Source: Loktanella sp. S4079 (lineage in GTDB: Bacteria > Pseudomonadota > Alphaproteobacteria > Rhodobacterales > Rhodobacteraceae). Taken from it: a stretch of 38,759 nucleotides of DNA. A model generated the notes under the pieces. That model saw only the letters and a list, made by a program, of their open reading frames with translations, made no database searches and was not told the DNA's origin. The stretch is from the NCBI RefSeq assembly GCF_000967725.1, contig NZ_JXYE01000019.1, positions 1 through 38,759 of the forward strand, written 5' to 3'. Both the position numbers and the translations under genes were made by a program. Shown here in pieces: positions 32,642 through 38,759 of this stretch (positions are counted from its first letter, which is position 1; the number at the start of each line of letters is the position of its first letter).

Positions 32642-33508
32642 TCAATGGGGTAGTGTGACTGCGCGGGTAAGTGTTGCAGTTGCTGCCAACACCGCCAAAA
32701 TCATTACTGTTTCGATTTGAATGGAGCGCGCGAGATGGCGCGCTGCCATGTGGTTGCCAGACAGCATTGCCGGTACGAACCGCAGTTTGTTTACTGTGGC
32801 CAAGGCCAACAAGACGCCCACAAACGCCAACTTAATCAAAAGTGTTTGGCCGTAAGAAGTGGTGACAAGCGTTGTGAAGCTACCCACCAATAGCCACCCC
32901 ATGAGCACCCCAGCCAAGATCAGCATTGGTACAATGGCCGCCGCGCGTTGGCCAAAGCGATGGCCCAAGTCTGCCGCTTGTTGGATGGTATTGGGTTGCA
33001 GCGATAGCCGGTACAATGGGGGCAGTACCCCGACCCAAAATGCCACCCCCAGCAGGTGGAGTAATAAGATCAGGCGCACAACTGCTCGTTCTGAATCGGG
33101 GATATGGCCAATTTGAGCAAACGACCAAAGGGTTAGGACCCCACCGCCCAATGCGATCCATTGACCGATCCGGTGTGTGAGAAGCCCCAAAATCATCAGC
33201 ATTGTCCCAACGATCCGGTAAACCAAAACGTCTCCCACTGGGGTCTGCCACATCAGTCCAAGCATCTCGGTGTCGATCATGCCAGCAATCGTTCCCGTCA
33301 AGGCTGCCCCACGTAGCGCAAAACCAAAAAGTGACGCCAAAAGCGCTAGCCCGGCGAGGCAAAGCGCCTGCCGTTGCATGCGTTGGTGTAGCGTCTCTGT
33401 CAGGTCAGCAAAGACAATCCGGATGATCACAAGTCCCGTTGCCCCTAGCGCACCAATATACAAGAGTAACTTGAAGATGGCTCCGATCTGTTCCCATATA
33501 TCTGGCAT
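32642..33508 (-). CDS. copD: CopD-family copper transport membrane protein
   Basis: A 288-residue inner membrane protein with about eight helices, of the CopD family that moves copper across the inner membrane with CopC as periplasmic carrier. Seen: a first helix pair (IFKLLLYIGALGATGLVIIRIVFA), PVGDVLVYRIVGTMLMILGLL, VRLILLLHLLGVAFWVGVLPPLY and GQTLLIKLAFVGVLLALATVNKLRF, the conserved region of CopD with basic/aromatic ends. I choose ATG 33508, 2 bases after copC's stop, over the longer 33574 start that would overlap copC. It lies between copC and the multicopper oxidase, 8 bases ahead of the latter. Confidence 0.88.
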   Translation of the reverse strand: MPDIWEQIGAIFKLLLYIGALGATGLVIIRIVFADLTETLHQRMQRQALCLAGLALLASLFGFALRGAALTGTIAGMIDTEMLGLMWQTPVGDVLVYRIVGTMLMILGLLTHRIGQWIALGGGVLTLWSFAQIGHIPDSERAVVRLILLLHLLGVAFWVGVLPPLYRLSLQPNTIQQAADLGHRFGQRAAAIVPMLILAGVLMGWLLVGSFTTLVTTSYGQTLLIKLAFVGVLLALATVNKLRFVPAMLSGNHMAARHLARSIQIETVMILAVLAATATLTRAVTLPH

Positions 33509-33510
33509 CT

Positions 33511-33852
33511 TCAGTCGACCGTGAACATAAATTCGCCCTGCATTGGGTGCCCATCCGTCCCGAGGCCGCGCCATTCAAAACGATAGGTGCCAGGACCCAT
33601 CGCCTCAATTGGGAGCAGAAAGTCCCGATCAAAACGTTTGTATGCGCTCAGATCAATCTGCACTGATGGATGGTCTGCATGTGTCATGTCCACGCGCGTA
33701 AGCCGTATCTCATTGGCAAAGCGAATGCTGATCTCAGCCGGAACATCTGCGACAACGGCCCCATCGACTGGAGATGTAGTTTCAATTTCCGAATGCGCAA
33801 AGGTGTTCGTCGCAAGTGTTGCGATCAGGGCAATGAGGGTGAGTTTCTTCAT
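33511..33852 (-). CDS. copC: CopC periplasmic copper-binding protein
   Basis: A 113-residue CopC. The signal peptide ends after Ala19 (TNTFA), so the mature protein begins with His20, the first ligand of the Cu(II) histidine brace. The other two ligands are seen as Asp100-Gly-His102 in GTDGHPMQGEFMF near the C-terminus, matching the D-x-H brace of Cu(II)-type CopC. No Met-rich Cu(I) site is obvious, so this is a Cu(II)-only carrier. ATG 33852 with AAGGAA 7 bases before. It is closely followed by copD (2 bases). Confidence 0.92.
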   Translation of the reverse strand: MKKLTLIALIATLATNTFAHSEIETTSPVDGAVVADVPAEISIRFANEIRLTRVDMTHADHPSVQIDLSAYKRFDRDFLLPIEAMGPGTYRFEWRGLGTDGHPMQGEFMFTVD

Positions 33853-33863
33853 GGCACAGTTCC

Positions 33864-34295
33864 TTAGTAAATTCCGTTGGCGCGCTGAATCTCACGCACA
33901 TATTCGATGACCATGGCAACATCGCCACGCGTTAGACCGTCAACCGGTGGCATATTCCCAAACCGCCAATGATGCGCCTGAACTCCGAACGCGACGGCGC
34001 GTTGAAAGCTTTCGTCGCCATGATGCCCAGGTTCATAGATCTTGTGAATCAGAGGCGGGCCAGCCTCTGCGTTCCCAGTGCCTTGGGTGCCGTGGCACGC
34101 CGCACAGATATTCTCAAAAATGTTTTGTCCAATAGCAGCATTGCCTTCGATGCGCGGCATTGTAACCGCTACCAAGGCGTTGTTGTCCAGCGGGGCAGTT
34201 TCGTCTGCTTCGTGCGTTGGTACGGGACGAGAAACTGCAAATGCTGCAATTAGTCCCACCGCGCAAACCCAGATCATCAGGTGTAGTTTGTTCAC
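33864..34295 (-). CDS. Membrane-anchored or secreted c-type cytochrome
   Basis: A 143-residue cytochrome c with an N-terminal hydrophobic anchor or signal (residues 5-22, LHLMIWVCAVGLIAAFAV), a His/Asp/Glu linker, one haem site CAACH near residue 69 (ENICAACHGTQGTG), an axial Met candidate in RFGNMPPVDGLTRGDVAMVIEYVREIQ, and extra His residues (PGHHGDESF, QAHHWRFG). The start is GTG 34295 with AGGAAA about 6 bases upstream. It lies 11 bases before copC in the copper operon. It may receive electrons from, or pass them to, the multicopper oxidase; that is inference from clustering. Confidence 0.87.
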   Translation of the reverse strand: MNKLHLMIWVCAVGLIAAFAVSRPVPTHEADETAPLDNNALVAVTMPRIEGNAAIGQNIFENICAACHGTQGTGNAEAGPPLIHKIYEPGHHGDESFQRAVAFGVQAHHWRFGNMPPVDGLTRGDVAMVIEYVREIQRANGIY

Positions 34296-34389
34296 GATCG
34301 TTTCCTAACAGGTAGAATGACACATTGAGCGCCATAGACGGCGCCTAGAAACGGGCATCTGACATTGTCGCCGAGGCCCGTATGTGCAG

Positions 34390-34749
34390 TCAGCTTTTAG
34401 GCGGTCGATCCAACGATCCAGGATCAGTGAGCGCCGAAAGTTGCCCGGCCTGTGCCCACAATTGCGCTTCAACATCCAGCGGATGAATGCTCTCGGTGAG
34501 AGATACCAAATTTACCGCCTGACAGAGAATTTGATCGCAGCATTCATGCTCTGCATCGGAGCCATGATCATTGGCATGGCTTTGGCCGCCGCCAGTATGA
34601 GGCAGCAGCTCGACCGCGTCCGTGGACTGCATTTGGCAATGTTCATCCGCGCAATCCGAGGTCATCGCATGCGCAGTACTCTCGATCAGACTTCCGACCA
34701 AGAGCATCACAATCAGCATGGCTGCAAATATGCTGCGAAGTGCATTCAT
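34390..34749 (-). CDS. Secreted Cys/His-rich protein at the head of the copper operon
   Basis: A 119-residue protein with a signal peptide (about residues 1-27, LRSIFAAMLIVMLLVGSLIESTAHA). The mature part holds CADEHCQMQ, a His-rich stretch (LLPHTGGGQSHANDHGSDAEHE) and CCDQILC, giving five Cys and five or so His, a metal-binding composition. It resembles in style small secreted proteins found next to copper genes. I recognise no named family; a copper sensor, buffer or chaperone is suggested only by composition and position. It lies 94 bases upstream of the cytochrome and on the same strand, so it may be the first gene of the operon. Confidence 0.7.
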   Translation of the reverse strand: MNALRSIFAAMLIVMLLVGSLIESTAHAMTSDCADEHCQMQSTDAVELLPHTGGGQSHANDHGSDAEHECCDQILCQAVNLVSLTESIHPLDVEAQLWAQAGQLSALTDPGSLDRPPKS

Positions 34750-35162
34750 CCCGAAACGCTATTTGACCGAGCGTTCCATTTCAACTGTTTCCCAGATTTT
34801 GAGGATACTACGCTCATTACAGCCTTGGAACACTCCCCCCGTACCTTCAAAACTCCTCTGTCGCCCGCGGCCCTGAGCCGCCGTTTACGCGATAGAGACC
34901 GCAAGGCAACGTTGATCGTGCTACAAGAGCGAATAGATGCTGCGTCAGCAAAAGCAGCGTGTGCATAAGTCCGGTTTGTCCGCAGTGTATCAGTTCAGGC
35001 GTGTTGCCGCGAACGGCGGGCATTCCTGAACCGGTCATCGGTGACCAACGAAGCGAAGGATCCAGAAGAGCCCAAAATGACCGACGCTGCGCTCTGCTCA
35101 AATGACCGCTTCTGCGAACGAGTGCATATAAAGATAACTGCCTTTGAGTGCGTCAGAAGGCG
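34750..35162. other. 413-base gap upstream of the copper operon
   Basis: No supported gene. It must contain the promoter of the copper operon, but I see no clear box or copper-regulator palindrome. It includes an AATGACCGCTT motif (35101-35111) of a type repeated in other gaps. The three longer open frames here lack coding character. Confidence 0.45.
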
Positions 35163-35978
35163 TTAGTTTGTAAGTTCACCGCGGAAAACCGCGTTCAACC
35201 AATCTGCGAGATCAGTTGCAATCGAGAATCCGTAGGACAAGTGTTTTCGGTTTGTTTCTTCAATTGCACCTTCAAGATGCCAAGCTTCCCTGTACCAATG
35301 GTTCGACACACACCAAACGGCTTTTTCGACTGCATTTTCGCCCACTTCCACTTCAGGCCACCAGGAGTCTTTAGAGGGTTTGAAAAAGGCTCGGAATTGT
35401 TCTGGCATCGTTTCTAGCATATGCAGGATATAGGTGCGTGCGGCTTGACCCTCTTCCAGGAAAAACGGCCATGTCCCGAGCGAGCACATGATTGGCGACG
35501 CTTTTTCTGTCCACCGATAGCTCGACCCTGTACTTGCTACAAATCCGCAAGCTTCCATTAATTGAAATGCGTTGGTCAGGCGAGGAGGAACGGTGAAGCT
35601 ATCGGTCGGCTTGGCCTTTCTGATGGAATCAAGAACATCGTTTTTCTGAAAGTGGAGGTTTGAAACGCAAAATGCCCCCATCACCCAAAGTAGGTCGATA
35701 TTGAACCGTCCTGGGTTCGCCCCAAGCGTGTCCCGCACGCCCTTTTCGGAGTATTTGCAGGTCAAATCGGACGACATGATACCCATGCGCCGCATCATCC
35801 AACGGATTTCGATAAAATCACTCATATCTGCAATCCCGCCAACGTAGCTGTTACGGAGATTCACATCAGTTACCCGATCCGGCATCCTCACTGAGGTGCA
35901 GCCATAGAGTGTTTGCACGATCAGCTCGTTAAAGAGTTCAGCTTCATTCGATGAAAATTGCATTCTTTTTATAGCCAT
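35163..35978 (-). CDS. Protein of unknown function, 271 residues
   Basis: An intact 271-residue soluble protein; I recognise no family. It has mixed composition, several Trp and Cys (FWW-rich: TWPFFLEEGQ, KDSWWPEVEVGENAVEKAVW, NHWYREAWHLEG), no signal peptide and no membrane segment. A middle segment PPRLTNAFQLMEACGFVASTGSSYRWTEKASPIM looks like a winged-helix core, so DNA binding is conceivable but unproven. ATG 35978 or the in-frame ATG 35963 (MQFSSNEAEL) could be the start; no strong ribosome site is seen at either. Base composition is less GC-rich than in the tct island. It sits in an accessory stretch next to an immunity-like gene. Confidence 0.6.
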   Translation of the reverse strand: MAIKRMQFSSNEAELFNELIVQTLYGCTSVRMPDRVTDVNLRNSYVGGIADMSDFIEIRWMMRRMGIMSSDLTCKYSEKGVRDTLGANPGRFNIDLLWVMGAFCVSNLHFQKNDVLDSIRKAKPTDSFTVPPRLTNAFQLMEACGFVASTGSSYRWTEKASPIMCSLGTWPFFLEEGQAARTYILHMLETMPEQFRAFFKPSKDSWWPEVEVGENAVEKAVWCVSNHWYREAWHLEGAIEETNRKHLSYGFSIATDLADWLNAVFRGELTN

Positions 35979-36053
35979 TCAGTTTCAATAAATAATGCGT
36001 TCCCCAAACCGATCAGTTGCGCTGTTTGTGCTGCTATTACTTTCGAAGGGAAG

Positions 36054-36680
36054 CTAACTAACACGGCACCGAACGAGCTTAACCGCATTTTTCATACGCG
36101 CCTTAATAAGCGCTTGACCCAATCGATCACTCATAAAAAACACGAACTTTATCTTTGGATCGGCCCAGAGATCAGGACCTTCCAAACACGAACGATCAAC
36201 CACAATGTTATCGTCCTCCACCCATAGCTGAGGAGAAAAAAAGTCATGCCGAGGCCACAGCCGCTTCATGTTCTCTGACTGATCTAACAGAACGGTATCC
36301 TTTTGATTACCAATACAAAGGGTCAAGATATTTGCCTCGATCGGTGTGACACGATCATTTTCAAAAAGATCAACAGGATACAGCGCGCCCTGTCCTAGAT
36401 CGTGATCTCGCAAAATATTTGCCGCTTTTTCATTTATGAAAATGAACCCTGAATGGAAAAACTGAGGTAGCGATTTGTCGAACTTCCACTTATTTCTCCA
36501 ATATACCTTTTCGGGAAAGCGGTCCCGCGCCAATGGAATTCCCATGTCGTTCTTTGAGAAAGTGTCGTCTTTCTCTTGACGACTGAAAACCTGTGGTTCC
36601 CCATCATCTAGATCTGCCGAAAACCCTCTAACGAACTGCGTGTGACGCTGTGCGTCACACATCCAAATATGGTCAGTCAC
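36054..36680 (-). CDS. Imm11 (DUF1629)-like immunity protein, orphan
   Basis: A protein of about 208 residues, soluble, without a signal peptide. The second half, DNIVVDRSCLEGPDLWADPK followed by FFMSDRLGQALIKARM, matches what I know of the Imm11/DUF1629 family, whose members neutralise polymorphic toxins. The earlier part has SLPQFFHSGFIFINEKAANILRDHDLGQGALYPVDLFEND, also typical of the family. GTG 36680 (MTDHIWMCDAQRH, GAGAGG about 9 bases upstream) is preferred; the 36701 GTG start is possible. No toxin gene lies nearby, so it is an orphan. Assignment is from motifs only. Confidence 0.6.
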   Translation of the reverse strand: MTDHIWMCDAQRHTQFVRGFSADLDDGEPQVFSRQEKDDTFSKNDMGIPLARDRFPEKVYWRNKWKFDKSLPQFFHSGFIFINEKAANILRDHDLGQGALYPVDLFENDRVTPIEANILTLCIGNQKDTVLLDQSENMKRLWPRHDFFSPQLWVEDDNIVVDRSCLEGPDLWADPKIKFVFFMSDRLGQALIKARMKNAVKLVRCRVS

Positions 36681-37065
36681 TCGTGTCAGCCTCTCTTGCA
36701 CGTAAATTCAGAGCAACCTTAGAGTAGTGTTGAATATAATGTATATGGGGAACCTAACATTGCGCACATGCATCATCCCGCCCTTGCCAAATTCCCCTGC
36801 ACACGCAGCATGACAAAAGCAGCCATTCATCGTAAATCGACCAAAGTCGGTTTTGTCCGCGCACCAGTCATTGGAGTGCAAAACTGAACCAAAAGGTGGT
36901 CGCAGTCGCAGCGAATGTCTCAAAAGAGCCCAGTTTGCAGGATACAGCAGCTGCCATCAATGTCCGCTTGCTAGATTTTGAACCAAACAGCTCAGTTGCT
37001 TGATTACACATGTTAACGATGCCAGACAGCTAGGATATTAACGGCGGTGAAATGGATGTTTTTCT
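36681..37065. other. About 380-base gap before the large helical protein gene
   Basis: No gene seen. Contains GCAGCGAATGTC (36908-36919) and AATGTCCGCTT (36959-36969), members of a small intergenic motif family. The promoter of the following gene must lie at its right end but no boxes are clear. Confidence 0.45.
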
Positions 37066-38670
37066 ATGTTCAAATTTTTCAAGAAATCGGTCTGGCCTCC
37101 GAACTTCCAAAACCCACCTTGGGGCAACAGGAAGTCTATTTTTGATCATATAGCCGCGCACATTGAACCGGGGCGCACTCAGGGCCTTTCAGAGGAAGGC
37201 TACAGACTCCCCGATGAGTCAGAGGCTGATCCTAACTTGATCTCGTTCGCCCCCGGCGCAATGGATGGGGCCTTCGGTCATCATGGTTCTATAAAGTCAG
37301 ATGACGAAGTCGTCCGAATTCTTTATTCGGCGCTGGTTTCTGTGTGCCAAAGTGCGTCTGATTACAATGTTAAGTCTCTCTACAAGCTAATACTCGACAG
37401 TTCAGCGCTTGGCGTTATCGACCCATTGATCGAGCGTATTCTTGAAGTACAAGTCTTGGACGCGGATCGACTGCGCGAGATTGTTTTTTGGTTTGCAACA
37501 AAGGCCCCAGACCGAGAGCCAGTGAAATTTTCAATGGCTTTGCTTGGTCTGTTACGAGGCAGTGACGACACAGACATTTTCCTGACTCTGGGCAGGCACG
37601 ATGAGTTCACCCTCTACTCAGCCGTGGCGCTCTCGAACAGCGACGCATACGGCGAAGAAGCTCTTTGGAAACTGGCCATCGCAGCCGAAGGCTGGGGACG
37701 CATTAGCGCCGTTGAACGCCTTGCAGAGACCAGCAGTCCTGAAATCAAGGATTGGTTGCTTCGAGATGGCTTCAAGAACAGCGTTATGTACGAGTATTTG
37801 GCCTGCATCTGCGCGCGAGCGGGCGATCTTCACCTTGCGTTGAAGCGCGAAGACGATGATCCCAAGTTATTCAATTCAGCAGTCGAATTGATCGACACAT
37901 TGGTTTCGGGAGAAGGCGGCCCCGCCGAAGGTTTGTCTGACTACGAAAATGGATGCGCCGCCGTCCAAGTGCTTTTGAGCAAAGGCGACAGCAAATTCTC
38001 GTCAGCCTCGCATTTCTGGTTCCTATGGAAGCTCAAAGAGCGCGTTGCCGAACATTTATCAGGTCAGCAGGTACTGAAACAAGATTGGATAGATAAGGAT
38101 TCAGAAGCTATCGCGGAGAAAATCGAAGCCCTCCTATCGAAAAGCGAATGGCAAGATGTGCTTCTTGATGCTTTGCAAAATGGAGACAGGCAGAGCTTCT
38201 GGGCTGCCAGTAGATCATGTGAAAAGCTTGGCATCGACCCGTGGCAATATTTCTTGGACAGAACGAAGGCGGGTGAAGACTATTGGTGGGACCTGATGCG
38301 CACATCCGATGCAAGCCGCATTGATGAAGTCTTGGCACTGGCAGCTCAAAAAATCCCTCTTGATGAAATCGCAACGGGTCCCGAAAACGACCTCGGGCTG
38401 GGCATTGAATATGCCGCTCACAGCGCCCTCGACTTTATCCTACAAGACTTGGGCAACTTTCCAGGAAAAGGCTGGGACTTCGTGAAGGTGGGCCTGCGAA
38501 GCCCGGTGATCCGGAACAGAAACATGGCAGTTCGCGCGCTCTCAGCATGGGGCAAAGACAATTGGCCCTATGAAGCGAATGAACACCTCAAGAAAGCAAT
38601 ATCTGACGAACCCGAGGCTGACGTACAAAATCGTTCAGAGAATGTACTTGCGGGCCGAGAACTTGATTGA
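37066..38670 (+). CDS. Large helical (possibly HEAT-like repeat) protein of unknown function
   Basis: A 534-residue soluble protein, apparently all-helical, with repeated helix pairs such as RILYSALVSVCQSASDYNVKSL, EEALWKLAIAAEGWGRISAVERLAET and NRNMAVRALSAWGKDNWPYEA. The last is typical of a HEAT-type repeat. No signal peptide, membrane segment or catalytic motif is visible. ATG 37066 gives MFKFFKKSVWPPNFQNPPWG; no good Shine-Dalgarno is visible. Its place next to an Imm11-like gene suggests an accessory region of immunity-type genes; proteins of this kind often occur in such regions. No function can be assigned. Confidence 0.7.
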   Translation: MFKFFKKSVWPPNFQNPPWGNRKSIFDHIAAHIEPGRTQGLSEEGYRLPDESEADPNLISFAPGAMDGAFGHHGSIKSDDEVVRILYSALVSVCQSASDYNVKSLYKLILDSSALGVIDPLIERILEVQVLDADRLREIVFWFATKAPDREPVKFSMALLGLLRGSDDTDIFLTLGRHDEFTLYSAVALSNSDAYGEEALWKLAIAAEGWGRISAVERLAETSSPEIKDWLLRDGFKNSVMYEYLACICARAGDLHLALKREDDDPKLFNSAVELIDTLVSGEGGPAEGLSDYENGCAAVQVLLSKGDSKFSSASHFWFLWKLKERVAEHLSGQQVLKQDWIDKDSEAIAEKIEALLSKSEWQDVLLDALQNGDRQSFWAASRSCEKLGIDPWQYFLDRTKAGEDYWWDLMRTSDASRIDEVLALAAQKIPLDEIATGPENDLGLGIEYAAHSALDFILQDLGNFPGKGWDFVKVGLRSPVIRNRNMAVRALSAWGKDNWPYEANEHLKKAISDEPEADVQNRSENVLAGRELD

Positions 38671-38759
38671 TTGCTGATCTAAAATTTCTCCAAAACGGCC
38701 ATTGGCGAAGTCCCAGCCAAGGTCCGCTTCGTCCGCCGTGCTGACTTTGCATCGCCAGG
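38671..38759. other. Window end, no gene
   Basis: Short tail containing AAGGTCCGCTT (38719-38729), related to the intergenic motif family noted elsewhere. Confidence 0.4.

Noticed and set aside
1..38759. CRISPR array or intact prophage
   Set aside because: No regularly spaced repeats and no phage structural genes were seen; only two degraded element pieces at 8.0-8.6 kb.

Overview
The window looks like a chromosomal segment of a marine alphaproteobacterium of the Rhodobacteraceae (Roseobacter group). The basis is the style of its genes: PhoX-type phosphatase, ParC, a HIG1-type membrane protein next to a PduO-type cobalamin adenosyltransferase, a TTT transporter set with TctD/TctE, and a DddD-type DMSP gene set. 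This placement comes from protein families recognised by eye, not from a database search. By eye, roughly 8.8-21.5 kb is more GC-rich than its flanks.

Layout. (1) 0.2-7.5 kb, ordinary chromosome: a Tat-exported PhoX-like phosphatase and parC on the minus strand, then on the plus strand two tandem secreted SH3-domain paralogues, an SDR oxidoreductase, a HIG1-like membrane protein and cobalamin adenosyltransferase. (2) 7.5-8.8 kb, a scar of a mobile element: the 3' end of a large serine recombinase with an in-frame stop, directly abutting the amino end of a phage/plasmid-type primase. (3) 8.8-21.5 kb, a tricarboxylate catabolic island: gntR-tcuA-tcuB; an AbrB-duplication membrane protein; an operon tctC-tctAB(fused)-prpF-usp-small ORF-D-2-hydroxyacid dehydrogenase; and a divergent TctD/TctE two-component system. 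The inferred flow is uptake by TctC/TctAB, isomerisation by the PrpF-like enzyme, and oxidation of tricarballylate to cis-aconitate by TcuA/TcuB. (4) 21.5-23.3 kb, a dead potassium-uptake locus: trkA has a stop codon inside its nucleotide-binding glycine motif, and trkH is frameshifted and truncated. (5) 23.3-30.4 kb, a DMSP-type cluster: BCCT transporter (dddT-like), a two-domain CoA-transferase with the DddD active-site layout, a GMC alcohol dehydrogenase (dddA-like) and a divergent LysR regulator. (6) 30.5-34.8 kb, an IS fragment, then a minus-strand copper operon: Cys/His-rich secreted protein, cytochrome c, CopC, CopD, multicopper oxidase, cytochrome c. The oxidase has Arg where the second His of the HSH copper motif is expected. 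(7) 35.1-38.7 kb, accessory genes: an unknown protein, an orphan Imm11-like immunity protein and a large helical (possibly HEAT-like) protein.

No rRNA, complete tRNA, CRISPR array, intact insertion sequence or prophage was seen. The observations most worth following up are the multicopper oxidase with the altered ligand motif between two cytochromes, the composition of the tricarboxylate island with its 53-residue small ORF, the DddD-type cluster, and the trkA/trkH double pseudogene.
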